From Plantago ovata (lineage: Eukaryota; Streptophyta; Magnoliopsida; Lamiales; Plantaginaceae): a stretch of DNA of 64,000 nucleotides. The notes under the pieces were generated by a model. The model made no database searches. It saw only the letters and a program-made list of their open reading frames with translations, and was not told where the DNA came from. The stretch lies in contig CM051457.1 in the NCBI GenBank assembly GCA_028274465.1, forward strand, positions 105,089,982 through 105,153,981, given 5' to 3'. Shown here piece after piece: positions 21,749 to 44,900 of this stretch (position 1 is the first letter of the stretch; every line of letters begins with the position of its first letter). The position numbers and the translations under genes are program-made.

Positions 21749-23282
21749 CTTTTCTCTTTGACAGATCATACATCTTGGTTTAATGCGAATTGAGCTAAAT
21801 CAGTTTTGATGTCACAATACGTGTAGTGTTCTTAGTTTTTATTTAAGCTCTCATGTATTGCACTTTGTTATTTAACATGATTCAATAGATGTACACTGCT
21901 CTGAACAAACAGTTGCACCGAAACTCTTCTAGAGTCGGATTGTTTCCTCAGATGTTCCGGGTGTGACGGAGCAAACTGTAAACGAAGGTGTTCTGTGTAA
22001 TAAGCATGCTGTGAGTCAGATACAACTCATATCGTCCTGAGCTTTACACCAGCATATATCTCTAAACGGTATAAATCAATCATAGTTGGTCGTATCTCCA
22101 ACAAACTTTCATTTTGAATTGGAACCTGGTTAATAAAGCCATGTAGCTAGCTCATGTAAAATGTTCACCATAAAAAGATAGAAATGTTAAATTGTTTCTT
22201 ATTTTTACCTTCTCTTTTTTACTTTTTAAACCCGTATCTGTAATCGTTTACGGTTGGGTGTTAAGTGCGTATTCCATGCAAATTACTCAAGATACCCAAC
22301 AATAATCCAAAAGTTACACAATGAGTTTTGAAAATAAAATCAAATAAATTAAAAACCTTGCTCATATATGGAAAGTAGTAAAATTACCTATTTTTTCTAC
22401 TATGAAAAACCCCTAGTAAGGAAAATGTTAAACGTATAAATAAATGTTAATCATCACTCCATTTAAAGTTTAAACTAATACATGTTTTTTTTTTCATATT
22501 AAGATGGAAACCAAGTTTTTATTTTTTATTTTTTTCCCTTGCTTATCTAGTTATCTTAATGTAACACTTGAAGATTTGGAGCATAATAATAAAATAAAAC
22601 TAAACTGCGCAATATGATGCATAATGCAGATATAAAAATATCAACAAAGCTTCGATAACAAGTACAGAATCTCTCATTCATTGGTGCATAAAGAGGTCAC
22701 AGCAGGTACAAAGTTGTTTTCACTCCCTCTATAAAATAAGCCAAATAGCTTGCACTCGGGATATCTCGAGTCACCAGTTCTCAAATAATATGAAGAACAA
22801 GGTACTTCAAACTTCACCTCTAACATATAAATTTAAAATTTATCCGAGTACCTCACCCTTCAAGATGATAAAATTACATGTGTACAGCTTACAAGATATG
22901 GTTCATCATAATTTGAGTAAAATGTAGAAGAGTCAATAGAACTTCTAGCCAAATCAAAATAAATACTGGTACCTAAATTATCAGGAGGGTGACGGCATAC
23001 ATACCCAAAGACGACTTCCACGAAGACGGACTATAACTTGAAGTGCGATTGGTACACATCTGGACGGTGATGCTGGAAGAAACAAAACTAGAGGAGTTTC
23101 TCTCCAATGATTGATTCTGAGAAGTAAAGGAATCTGTATACTTCCCCGAAATCAAGATTCTATCCAGTAAAAGCCAGCTGAAGGATCATCTAATGACAAC
23201 CTCCAAGTAAACAATCCGCGAAAATGCAGTACACAGTTTCATGCAGGTTTTCTTTCTTGATCTGTACAACAATAGTTTAAGG
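21749..23282. other. Spacer between the convergent PDI and CDKC genes
   Basis: It holds the 3' untranslated regions of both genes, which face each other. Short frames here (for example 22973-23155 on -) show no domain. Sequence around 22700-23280 is likely CDKC 3' UTR, but no polyadenylation site could be fixed. Confidence 0.5.
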
Positions 23283-29037
<5,755 letters not shown>

Positions 29038-30654
29038 GAGGGGTTAGAATCCAATCCAATCGAGGGTTAAGTGATGAAGAAGAAACGAAGAAAGTATAAT
29101 GAATGGGCACTCAAATATGAATACTGCGGCCGGTCTCGGGATATATTTATTTTTATTTTTGTGTATTATTTGTATAGGTATTTATATTTGGTAGGGATGG
29201 ATGACGGTTTGGTATGGTAAAAAAAAAGTTCAATATTTTGGTAAACAAACTAGAACTAGTAAAAAGTTACACTCCAATATGGAATAGGTTTGATATAAAT
29301 AAGAAATACTCTATCTATCTGTTTACTTTATCATAATAAGTTTAAAAGAATAATTAAAAATAGAAAAAGGTTAAGAATTTTTTTATGAATGGTGAATTTA
29401 TATGCATAGTGACACTCACAATTTTTTTTTTAATTTTTTTTTCTATTTTTATACTTTAAGAATATTAAATAGTAAGTTTCAGAGGGAACGGAGGACAGAA
29501 ATGCCACAACATAGTAATTAGTATAGTGATGTTTGGATATTTCTCGAGTTAATATATTTGGATTTTAGGTTGCGGTTTGAATTGATAATGTTCATGGTTT
29601 ATTCCAGTGGGTTTTAATTTACTGATTTTGAAAATATTTAGTATAAATTAAAAAATTTAAAATAAAATTGAATTATTGCGGTAAACTAAGTTTCTGGTTA
29701 CCGTAAATTTAAATGATGATACGAGATTGAAATATAAAATGAAAATATTGATTTTAAATTTTCCGCTTACTTCGAATCGATTCGGCGGAGAAATCACGGA
29801 AAAATTGAAAATTGAAATATCTAATACGAAGTATCTGATTATCATGTCTAACATTTAAAGTCTATTTTTTCCGTCATATTATCAATTCGCTAAATTGACT
29901 TGTATATGTCTGAGTTATTAGAAGCACGTGGCTCTTAGACACAGTTGTCATGATGTTGTACCATACACTGAGACGTATGAAAATTAAAAGAAGAGATTGA
30001 CAAAATGGTAAATATTCAACGAAGAACCCAAATTTTATACAATTAAGGATTTTATTTATTCTACTAGCTAAAATGGAAAATTTCAGGTGCGTGCAAATCG
30101 AAGTGCAACCTCAATCACAAAAATATCTCCATTCTTGTTTTACCTTCAATAGTACTACGAGAGTACACAAAAGCACATTCTAGTTAAGTAGTAATTAGTT
30201 AAATAAAGCTTTGATTCTTGTCTTCATCATTATTTTCAACTTAAATAGGGTAAAAGATTTGTTGAAATAGATGTCATATCCAAAAACAGAAATTTCATTG
30301 CTATGGTTGTTGAGTTCCCCTCAGTTTATCTCTCCGAACTACAACTGCAGATAGCACACACACAACACAAGGTATAGGATTGAGGCTGCTTGTACATTTC
30401 AGGATACAATAAGTAGGAGCAACAAACATGAAAAGCCTTATCAACGCTAACTGGATAGGTGAACTTGAAACATTTAAGATGCAAACTGGTGCCCTCTGGT
30501 TCATATTACATCACACAAGACTTTAAAGCTGATGTACCATCAACAATGGCATGAAATAGTACGGGTCGTAATAATAATCGACTAACTAAATAAAGAAGGT
30601 TTGGTGACATTGTGTACTATGGGCTTCGGGTACCTACAGCCTGAAAGAGTGCTT
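29038..30654. other. Spacer: CDKC promoter side and DHFR-TS 3' side, with a Stowaway-like remnant
   Basis: Both neighbouring genes are on the minus strand, so the left part holds the CDKC 5' leader and promoter and the right part the DHFR-TS 3' UTR. About 29308-29495 begins TACTCTATCTATCTG and ends AGAGGGAACGGAGGA, a diverged Stowaway-like pair of ends. The remainder is AT-rich with no gene. Confidence 0.45.
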
Positions 30655-34186
<3,532 letters not shown>

Positions 34187-34306
34187 CGCTAGATATCTCT
34201 TGCAGAACCTTTGCAAATAAAATCTATCAGCAGTTTGTACCGACCGTCTGAACGGTGATGCTGAAACAACGTGGGATACGAAACTCCGTAAAGAACCTAA
34301 TACAAT

Positions 34307-35234
34307 CTGGAAAACATAAAAGATAAGATATTCTACAGGTAATAACATGGAATAACACTATAGAAAGTAGAAACAATGACAAGCAATTATCCATTTCACT
34401 TTGGTGAAAATTGAAAAAGGGAGACCTTTCCTTTCGGCTAGACATGGCAATCAGAGTTTGAGTGTGGCAACAGACTGCCATTCGGTTAAACATCAAACAT
34501 TGACAATAATTTTGAATCAAAATTGTATACAGCTCTCCACACGAGATCGCCTGTATCATAGAAATAGCTGTTTCAGGAGATAATATCCGAACACAATTCA
34601 GATATGCATCATGTACTACTTAGTCTACTCAATACGTTTATTTTATTGACTTTTTAGTATAACAAATATGAAGTATAGGAGCAATACAAGACGTATAAAA
34701 AGTTCGGATTCACAATCACATATGAAACGCAGCCAGAATCATAAGAAACATTTTATCAAACATGTAGTGGGCACTAAAATGTCGCATAGTACATAACCAA
34801 ATCTACAGGAAGAGTAGAATCGAGTAGAGGATAAAAGAGATCATGGGATTTTACCTTCACCTGTTGAATGGTTGGGCCTTCTGAGCAACCTGAGAACTGG
34901 AGAGAATGAGAGATTGGAGACTAGGGTTGAGAGGTAAAGTGAAAGAGGAATGAAAATGACAGAGAAAGGCGGGAAAATTGCGGACTGGCCCTTGATTGAA
35001 CTGAAAGTCTTTATTTTTGGTTTTCCCATTAATTTAATGTGCTGGAGCACGGAATTACCGATTTTGTCCTCCTCCCCCGAGCAGGCATGCGATGCGAGAA
35101 AGCTCTTACGAAACTCAAATTTATTTTTATCAAGTTTTAGTCACTAAGATCAGTAATCAGTTCTTATTGAATATTTTTTTGGGCTTAATTGGGTTTAAAC
35201 TTTAAAGTTCCAATTAAGCCTAAAAATGCTTTCA
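34307..35234. other. DHFR-TS 5' region: leader intron, probable leader exon, promoter
   Basis: A donor-like CAACAG/GTGAAG near 34854-34860 (minus strand) and the acceptor TTTTCCAG next to 34306 suggest one intron in the 5' leader. Joining them does not extend the DHFR frame upstream. The spacer beyond about 35000 lies between this promoter and the MULE derivative. It contains a GGGCTTAATTGG...CCAATTAAGCC inverted repeat (about 35180-35221). Confidence 0.4.
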
Positions 35235-35634
35235 ATGAAAAATACATAAATAAATCAATAAGACACATTAATTATAAAAAAAACCATCTTAAGAAACCAA
35301 TTACTAAAATCTCGTTATCACTAATAGGCGTGTATGAGTGGACAAAACTGCCCCTCATTTCTCGCCATCCGCCATTATCACAAATTCATTTCTGCTAAAA
35401 ACCTCCGTTTCTCTCTCCAACAACACAGACGAAACGACACGAAATTCTCAACCAAATCAGACGAAATTCAACTCGAAAGGTACTAAAATCAACAACCCAA
35501 CTACGAAAATGGCAGAATCAAACAACCAATTGGCAACAACAAGCGGTAAAGATGACAAAGGTACGAAACCCTAGTTTCTGAGTGATTTTTTTCACGATTT
35601 TGTCACTTCCAAACGCCGATCAACATGAATGTTG

Positions 35635-36655
35635 GCTAGTTTCAGTGGGTAAACATAGTTTCAGTTGGTTGTGGCTAGTTTCAGTTGTTTTCTGCTAGTT
35701 TCTGTTGATTTCTCCTAGTTTCATTGCATAGGAAGATGGTTGTTGCTAGTTTCATTTGTTTTCTGCTAGTTTCTGTTGATTTCTGCTAGTTTTAGTGCAT
35801 GAGAAGATGGTTGCTGCTAGTTTCAGTTGTTTTCTGCTAGTTTCTGTTGATTTCTGCTAGTTTCAGTGCATGAGAAGATGGTTGTTGCTAGTTTCAGTTG
35901 TTTTCTGCTAGTTTCTGTTGGATTTCTCCTAGTTTCAGTGCATAGGAAGATGGTTGCTGGTAGTTTCAGTTGTTTTCTGCTAGTTTTTGTTGGATTTCTG
36001 CTAGTTTCAGTGCATGAGAAGATGGTTGTTGCTAGTTTCAGTTGTTTTCTGCTAGTTTCTGTTGATTTCTGCTAGTTTCAGTGCATGAGAAGATGGTTGT
36101 TGCTAGTTTCAGTTGTTTTCTGCTAGTTTCTGTTGGATTTCTCCTAGTTTCAGTGCATAGGAAGATGGTTGCTGGTAGTTTCAGTTGTTTTCTGCTAGTT
36201 TCTGTTGGATTTCTGCTAGTTTCAGTGCATGAGAAGATGGTTGTTGCTAGTTTCAGTTGGATTTCTGCTAGTTTCAGTGCACGAGAAGATGGTTGTTGCT
36301 AGTTTCTGTTGGATTTCTCCTAGTTTCAGTGCATAGGAAGATGGTTGTTGCTAGTTTCTGTTGTTTTCTGCTAGTTTCAGTGCATGAGAAGATGGTTGCT
36401 GCTAGTTTCAGTTGATTTCTGCTAGTTTATGCTAGTTTCAATTGTTTCAGCAACAATTAAAGCTAGTTTCAGCAACAAAATGCTAGTTTCAATACAAGTG
36501 CTAGTTTTATTAGTTTCGGCAAACACGAATGCTAGTTTCATTAATTTCAGCATCACAAGTGAACACAAAATGTTAGTTCATTAGATTGATGCTAGTTTAA
36601 TTAGTTTTGGCAACACAAATGCTAGTTTCAACGGCAAAATACTAGTTTCATTAGA
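35635..36655 (-). repeat. GCTAGTTTCAG array in the MULE derivative
   Basis: About 50 copies on the + strand as GCTAGTTTC(A/T)G, the inverse of the main element and so consistent with its inverted orientation. Blocks of about 70 bp (TGCATGAGAAGATGGTTGTT, TTGTTTTCT and TTGGATTTCTC spacers) recur many times. The frames at 35866-36075 and 36081-36302 are translations of this array, not genes. Confidence 0.88.
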
Positions 36656-36659
36656 TTCT

Positions 36660-36845
36660 AGGGCACCAAAAAATAGAATGACCTTTTTTGTAAGACTACT
36701 TGTATTTTAGGGCACCATAAAAATAGAATGGCCTTTTTTGTAAGACTACTTGTATTTTAGGGCACCATAAAAATAGAATGACCTTTTTTGTAAGACTACT
36801 TGTATTTTAGGGCACCATAAAAATAGAATGGCCTTTTTTGTAAGA
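36660..36845. repeat. 50-bp tandem repeat, about 3.7 copies
   Basis: Units start AGGGCACCATAAAAATAG at 36660, 36709, 36759 and 36809 and continue AATGGCCTTTTTTGTAAG. The unit resembles the inverse of the main MULE's subterminal sequence near 7595-7650 (ACAAATAAGGTCATTCTAATTT), so it looks like an amplification of the TIR-adjacent segment. Confidence 0.8.
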
Positions 36846-37278
36846 TGTTTTTTAAAGTGGTTGTTTTAGCAATTAGGTGCTCTAGAGTGGTTCTTTTATG
36901 TAATTTTCTGTAATTTTTTTGGCTACTATTTAGTATTTAGTAGCTGTCCATGGGAAAAGACTATTAAATAGTAGTCTTTATTTAAACCCCCAAATGATGT
37001 AAAATATAATTTTTTAATTAGAAAATGAAATAATGAAGTAGTATGTGTCACATGGGCCCCACTTAGAAGCTCCAAAATCATTGGAGTCTTCAATTTGAGA
37101 GGGAATTTATTTGGAGCTTATATGTTTAAAATCTCAATTAAGCCCAACCATAAAGAATGTTCTAATATAATATAATGTTCGATAGCAAATAAATAACTTA
37201 CCTATCCGTTAAAGTTGCACCACTTTATTTGTTTGTAATATTTAAAAAAATTATAATAAGTTTATATTATATCAATGC

Positions 37279-37610
37279 CAGGGCAAACACAGATTGTAGT
37301 TAGGGGGCACAATTTTTAATTAAAGTGTATTAAACTTTAAAAACAAAGATACCATAATGTTAACTTTAATTGTTAGTTTAGTTTGAACTTTTTTTTTAAG
37401 TGAATTTACAATAACTAGATTTTATTGTAAATTTAATTTAAAATTTTCAAAAAATCTACCGATACAAATAAGTTAGTTTCAATACCAAGAGGCTACAAAG
37501 AGAACTACAATATATAACTATCTTTTTGCATATTTATATTAGACATAATAATAATTTCATCTTGAAATTGAAATTGAGGGGAGCACTTGCTACACCACAA
37601 GTTCGGCCCT
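37279..37610. mobile_element. hAT-like MITE, 332 bp
   Basis: It starts CAGGGCAAACACAG and ends AAGTTCGGCCCT, short inverted ends (CAGGGC/GGCCCT). The flanks ATCAATGC (37271-37278) and ATCAATTC (37611-37618) agree at 7 of 8 positions, fitting a hAT target duplication. The ends are imperfect, so the call is moderate. Confidence 0.55.
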
Positions 37611-37875
37611 ATCAATTCTCATAAGCAATATAACTTAATATTTAACTCTTCTTATTTTATGTGTCAAATATTAAAGATAAAAATTAAATTGTACAACAAT
37701 TTTGGGCGGATGAAGTGAGCATATGCATTTTTTACCAAGGGCGGAGCTGGGGCATAGCCCTCAAAAAGGAATTTTTGAATTGTTTTTTATAGGTAATCAT
37801 TTGTTAGTATGCAACTTGCTAATTAAGTGGAGGTGACTCAATAAGGTGGAGGTTCAAGTTTTTGGAGGTTTTGAA

Positions 37876-38046
37876 CATTGGTTGAGGTTATGGAAGTGTG
37901 AAGAAAATTAGCGACCAGGTTGAAGAACAAGAAAAAGGTTGAGGTGTTGGTATGGCATTGGTTGAGGTTATGGAAGTGTGAAGAAAATTAGCGACCAGGT
38001 TGAAGAACAAGAAAAAGGTTGAGGTGTTGGTATGGCATTGGTTGAG
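37876..38046. repeat. 80-bp tandem duplication
   Basis: The unit beginning CATTGGTTGAGGTTATGG and ending GGTGTTGGTATGG occurs twice in direct succession (37876-37955, 37956-38035), followed by the first 11 bases of a third. The two copies look identical, implying a recent duplication. Confidence 0.85.
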
Positions 38047-38958
38047 TGGTTGAGGTGTTTCTACAAAAGGAGAAGGTGATGGTATCGCATTGGCCGAGTG
38101 TTCGTTTGAGGTTTTGGTTTGCTTGTTAGGTTTGGATTATAATGTAAACTTTTGGTTAGGTTGTGGTTTGGGTGGGGATATAAGGTAAGGTTTTGGTTAG
38201 GTTTGGGTTGTGATAACCGGTGTTGAATCACGGTTAAGCCGAGTAAAGGGGTTGGTCTCGCTCGTAATGGTAATTGTTTCTCCAAGCATTACTTTTGCTC
38301 GTTTTTTAATTAATAAAATATTTTAGCTGTTTAAAAAAAATTGTAAGTAGTTAGTGTGCATGTACTAATCAAATAGCACTATAGAGTTTTTCTTAAAGGA
38401 GCATATAATGAATACTCCAGCTTAATTTAGCCACTCATATAAAGCGTGGTCCGACTCATAGAAATCAAGCAGAGCTGAGCTTTATTGAGCATTAACACGT
38501 AGAAGTCAAACTGAGCTTCAGCTCGAGATTTAACGAGCATCAAACTTATGTGGTGGGATCTGTGTAAGAATTAGTTATTCTGGAAAACAACGGAAAACTG
38601 CTCAGCCAAACTCCTCCGTTGGGAGGCACAATTCGATTCTATCTCAAAACAGCCCTTCCTGGGACACATTGCATGTCTTAAGTTAACCTCTAAAATAGTC
38701 TAAACCATGTACATTGTGGTGCTGTGTATAATGAAAAGGAGAATGAGAAAACATCTGCTTGAGAAAGGCCAGCTTCAAACTCCAGCTTGGCAAGTTACTT
38801 GTTACTCGTATTGCTGTACACGACCTCTGCTTGGTATGTTTCTTCAATGGAACTCCCAATCTTCTAAACCATCTCTGTACCGTAGTTCTCTTTCTCCTCC
38901 AAGCTCATTGTCCCTGATGTCAAAACTTTTCTGTCATTGTCTTCCTCTTACACGAACT

Positions 38959-41900
38959 TTACATGATGTTTGCATTTCCGATTCTAAATAAGCACTCTCT
39001 TCTCAACTGTGAATCTGTGAATATGGCTCTAATGAAATCTTCCACCTGTAAATGATAACAGATACATATATATAAAACTGAGGGAAGTACACAAAGCATC
39101 TTCCATCTCAGAAATCCAAACCACCGAAGAGAGAGAGAGAGAACATCGTAATATCGCCTATAGCTCACAGTTCACACAAGGAACGCACTAAAACATGGAC
39201 ATATTATTTGTCAGGAATCAGAATCGTATGCCATACCTCTTTTGATGTAAATCTGCAGTGGGCAAGTTCACCACTCTCCCATGCAGCAGTAATTGATTTC
39301 AGAGGCATGTCCAGAAGTTCTAATAAAATAACACGAGAAAATTCTATATCAGGTTGCTGAACAAACTTGTAGAATTAATATGTAAAGAGCTCTAAACTTC
39401 AATACTACACAATACCTGCCAATTTACGCAACTTTTGCAGGGATGGCAAGAAATCATCAAGATTAGGTGCCCTTGGGGACTCAGCTGACTTCTTTCGCTG
39501 ACTAGTGGCCTGGAGGGGTTCTACAATTGATGACAAATGCTCTAACAGCAAGTGGATGAGCCTCTGAAGCTGCATATTGCATGACACGGATTAGGTGAGT
39601 GAAGAACAATCACCAACCAATTTAGTTAATAGCACAAACAAATAAACGTTCCTAATTATTATATTCAGAGTACCTGTAACGTTTCCTCTGCAGCCATATC
39701 ATCTAAGAAAAGTATTTCTTTGGCAATTCTTGAAAAGACATTGTCCAGAATCATGGTCATACTCTTCTCATATAGTGAAGCTAGCAGTAAAGGCTCCCAA
39801 ATTATGTGTACTTTCTCAAGTATGAAAGCTACCTGATTATCATATGAGACAAACTCTCATCAGTGTTCACTCAATAAGGTAAGAATGAAGGGTAAAGAGG
39901 GATATTTACGCCAACACTCTAAATATTAGCTCAATTATGCAGGGAAACCCTCGGTCTCCAAACTATTACATTGAGCCCCATAACTATAATACTTTGAGGT
40001 GTTAGATTTAGGTTTGTGCAGCAAACGGGGCAAGATCTGTAATCATTGCCACAAGATATGGCTAGTCTTTAAAGGGTAGCATTGAAAGACTGCAGTGTAA
40101 TTATTCCAGTAAAAAAAAAAAAAAAGACCGGGTCATGGAGGTAGAAGAGATAATATGTTATTTATGGCACCTGATCAATACAAAATTTGGCAGACTCGAA
40201 CTTTTTACTCTGGTGAGTATTTTCAAATCCATCAGCTCCATCAATAGCCTAATACATGAAATGTAGATTTGTGTTAGGGAGATAGACATAACTACCAATT
40301 TATGTCTTTTGATGTGTATAGAAAGGTACCTGTTTCAAGTTATCCATAACCAGCTGAATTTGTCGCTGCAAAACTTCTTCAGCGACGAGCTGAAATTTTG
40401 GGGCCAAATCAACAAACACAGCAACTTCCTTCACAGTACTAGGGAAGTATGGGCGATACTGCAACATAAGAGAATAAGATACATCACATGTATAATGCAG
40501 ATGCATAAGCTGCTATTAACAATGGAAAGTTGCATCCCATAATTTTATTCTATACACCGTTGCACATGTGCTTGCTTGTGTTTGCATGAGCTATTATTTT
40601 GATCATTGATAGAGACAGAACAAACATATTCATGCTTTATACCTCAAATGCGAGCCCAAGAATCTCCTGAGATATGTAAAGGCAATCGTTGTGAATGAGA
40701 ACAGCAACCTGATTTATGGAGTCAAGTTGCCTTTCAAGCTTCACAAGTTAAACAAAAGAATCAAACATCAAGGTTTCAGTACACATGCAGAAGTAGGAAT
40801 ATATTATATGAACATGTATTAACTCTTAATGGTGAAATCATGTTTAAAGATTCAAAAACATACAAAGGCGTTCTCTGGCCAACCAGCTAACACACCTGGT
40901 GCAAAATTTTAGTAGACTTGATTCAATTAACTCACAAATAGACAAGTTTTTTTAAATCATGCCCAGAATAACAAAGAGCATCAAACAAAGAAAGAGAAAA
41001 AAGAACTTGAGGTAAAAAACACAAGATCTGATGACAAGGAATTTGTTTAATTGGTTAACTATCTCCAGATAGGTAGGTTCTAATTATTTGCGAAGACACA
41101 GAAAAGAATTAAAAATCTCAATTCTTCTTCTGGCCAAGAGACTCAATTTTACAGAGAAGTTGAAAATCTCAAATCAAGGTCTTTAAGATGTCTTTTACCC
41201 TACATTTGATTGTTAAAATCATTACATAAATAAAGTTTGCAGCACACTTGAGTAAACGTGGGAGTCTTGTAGATTAACATTCACTTCTACCAAAACCATA
41301 GGAAGGAGGGAGACCTTTGCCTGCTCCACTCTACATTGCTTAAAAAAAAAACTGTGATATTGCAGGGCAAATTTACCCTAGCAGCAAAGGATTATGGCGG
41401 TAACCTTTAGCAATTGTCTCAAATACTAACCTTGACTGGTATGATAGCTTCATAAAGCACCAATGCATTTCTAGCAGTGTGATAGAATTCCAGTCCCACT
41501 GTTGGAGGTAACAAGCACACATCCTGCATGTGCAATTCCTCACAATCATTTTCAGTGTAAAATATACCTACAGAGTTAGTGTGTGTGCGTGTCGTGTTAA
41601 TTTTGCACTTTCTAACCTCAAGAGTTTGATGCACAAGCTCCATTAACTGTTTAGCGGCTTCAGACACCACACATTTCTCAGATGAGACGAGCAAAATAAC
41701 ATGATTTGTCATATCTTCTTCCTCATTAAACCCTGATACTTTTGTTATGTAGTTCTGCACCAAATATGAAAATATGATAGGCTGAATTGCAGGAAAAGAC
41801 AGCTAGTAAGCTAAATATAATTGTGGACTCACCTGAGGGATGTTGAAATTAGACAGCAGAAGCAAATTTCTAGCCTGTGCTAAAATCTGAACTTTCTTTC

Positions 41901-44900
41901 TTGATGCAAAATGCACCTCAACATTCTCAGCAAAATTTCTCAGTTTCTCATCTTTGGCATCTGATGGAGAAATGAACATAAGTTCCTTCAAAGCTCTCTC
42001 GAAATCAATGGTAAGTTTTCTGATCTCCTGAAACTCAGCCAGCTTGGAAGCATCATCAGGTACAACCTGAACGCAGAATGATGAATTTTACACATACGAT
42101 GTGCAGTATGATAAATTTTACATAAAACCACTGCATATTTTTGCAAATAGAAAAAAGTGATACATACAACACTAAAATATTGTGCACCACATTTACAAAT
42201 TATTATGATAACGTAAGTATTATGTTATGGATATTTATATGTCAAACCAAAATGAAAAGAGGAGAACTTGTGTTAGATGGTCTAATGTAGTTAATTAGGG
42301 GAGTGTGCCATACACTTGGGGTGGCAAGTAGATAGTATTAAGGCTTTTAACCGTTAGACCGTTTAACACAGGTATTTTCCAAATGAAAATGCAGTAAATT
42401 AGTAAGATTATATCTTATTATCAATATCTGAGCTGTATATGCTTAAATAGGATCAATTCTTATCTGCCTGATGTACCATACTAACCAAGAAATGTAAAAA
42501 TAAAACAAAGAAGCTAATTGATGCCCTCAATTTTTTGGTTACCATTTCTTCAGCATAAAATGAGATGCTAATTAATGCTCTCATTTGTTTTCACTGATGT
42601 CATGTTAAAGTAGCTACAGAAGCTACATGGGGCTACATATAATCAGCAATTGTGTATCCTGTTCTCTAAATTCCTCCTCTGGAAATTTAAAATCATTCAA
42701 ACATTACTAGGGATATACCTTAGACAAGAAATTCGAAATGATCTGATCTGACAGCCTGGGCCATGTCAACTTCCCAAAACATTGCATCCAGGAACCATTA
42801 TGATAACATAAGACCTCGTTGAAAAACTCAATAATCTTAACGATGTTACAGTACATGGTTGCACCATCCACATTGATGTTCTGCAATAGAAAAGATTTTA
42901 GGAACACAGCATATTATTATGGTTGTAACTGTGTGCTCGCAAAATTTAATGATGCAACAAGCCAACATAGCGAATCTTTCATTCAAAAAGTATAAAAAAT
43001 GTAGTCATTTAGCAAAAGTAGTCATTTAGCAAAATACACCTCAAGCTCAAGTACGGGTACCATCTTGAGGACTGCATCTGTGACATGCCCATCCTGATCT
43101 CTATCTACTATAAATGATGGAGTTGCCCGACCACTCACTACTGGAGTGAGAACATGTTTTGTAATCAAATCTGCTACTTTTGCAAGCCCATAGCTGAGGA
43201 TGTCAGTAACCTGTAGATGATAAGTCAATAAGAATTTCTCAAGGATATGATTGTAGATGAAGTTTCAAATATAATAGTAAAAATATAACTTACACCCATT
43301 GCTCTGAGTACAGTGTCCAGCCCAAGCCCCTCAATTCCATTCACTGTTGGTTGTGAGCTTATATTGAGTGAATTACTTCCTTGGTCAAAGCGCACAGCAT
43401 TCTCCATGAACTTCAAAAGAAGCTGTTGAATCTACATCCAAATCGAATTCCTCTAAAGAACAATCACAAAATTTAATAAATATTCACCATAGCAACTAAT
43501 TGGATCCAAAATGTAGAGCTACTGTAATTCACATAATCCAACGTACAGATATTCAAATGCACAAAAAATACCAAGCTAGCTGTGATGCAGAAATACTAAA
43601 TCAAACACGAGTACAACCATACTCCATGTAGCCATAAATAAGATTTCTCTTGTTTTCATTTGAAACATAACATACCATTATTAACTTTATATGCATAACA
43701 TACCATTAAAATTTTTTTTTTTTTGGAAAGCCAAAATTATATTGCAGAAGAGCATAAGTGACGCTCAACAAAGATTACAACAGATCCACCATGTGCTAAG
43801 CTCCTTACAAGTATCCAACTAAACACAAACGAGGTTCTCAAGACCGATCCGAAAATAATTATGAAGACACAAGTGCATTGCCGTTTCTAAGCCAAGACCA
43901 AGTGATTTTTTTAACTGTATCCACTACCTCCAAGGTCGACCAAGTACCATTATTAAAGCTAATAGCATTCCTTGTTTCCCAAATCATCCAAACCATTCCT
44001 TCCCATAACAATGACGATAACATAATGTTTTGGAGTCCAATTGTGCACTTCTATTTTGAAATGCAAAGCCATATACATAAGACAGATATCATACTCCTGC
44101 TTACAGATCATAAACACTAAATTTTTCCTTCAACCAAACCACTAATGAAACTAGTGTGCTCGTTGAAAGCTTCATAGTATATATTTCCAGCAGGAGTCAA
44201 TCCATCCTTAACATCATCATATTATCCCTACCACAAGCCTAACCCCTACTATATGTGACAAGATACTAGTTTAGATCAAGGTGGCTGCAACAAGCAATAT
44301 TTAGTAAGCTGAGCTGATCATATCCCTTTTTGGACAACGCTACACAATGACATGATGCTACATTGATCAGAACCACGTTCAATGCTTCTAAAAAATTCTA
44401 AAGTAACTAACTCTCAAGTCTCAACCTGCATTATCTAACATAAAATTCTACCAGCACCCAGCCCCTGATTAATGATTTAAGTATAAACCAACTCACCAAT
44501 GACCATATAGGATCAATTAAGGCAAAATACAGTCGACAAAACATTATCAAATCGAATTCCTCTAAAGAACGATCACAAAATTTAATATATATTCACCATA
44601 GCGACTAGTAGGATCCAAAAATGTAGAGCTACTGTAATTCACTTAATCCAACGTACAGAAATTCAAATGCACAAAAAAACCAAGCTAGCTGTGATGCAGA
44701 AATACTAAATCAAACACTAAAGGAGTATAACCATACTCCATGTAGCCATATACATCACACAGATATCATCCTCCTGCTTACACATCATAAACACTAAAAG
44801 TTTTCCTCCAACCAAACCACTAATGAAACTAGTGTGCTACCTTGAAAGCTTCACACTATATATTTCCAGCAGGAGTCAAATCCATGCTTAACATCATCAT

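Larger units (their letters stand above)
35235..36910 (-). mobile_element. Internally deleted, inverted derivative of the MULE (about 1.7 kb)
   Basis: The left edge (GAAAAATACATAAATAAATCAA...) matches the minus-strand right TIR of the 9.3-kb MULE almost base for base. The right edge (GTGGTTCTTTTATGTAATTTTCTG) matches the inverse of its left TIR. Between them remain only the protease-gene leader, its first exon (35509-35560, start MAESNNQLATTSG, with the GTACGA donor), a long GCTAGTTTCAG array and a tandem-amplified subterminal segment. Transposase and protease domain are absent, so it is nonautonomous. No matching 9-bp duplication was found at its edges. Confidence 0.8.
36911..38958. other. 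Spacer between the MULE derivative and ZW10
   Basis: Apart from the hAT-like element (37279-37610) and the 80-bp duplication (37876-38035), no gene is visible. An AGGGCGGAGCTGGGGCATAGCCC stretch near 37739 resembles another hAT end without a partner. ZW10 3' UTR probably occupies the last few hundred bases. Confidence 0.45.

Noticed and set aside
35866-36302. Two open frames of about 70 codons (MHEKMVVASFSCFLLVSV...)
   Set aside because: They are translations of the GCTAGTTTCAG array. The repeat period keeps them open, with no domain or start context.
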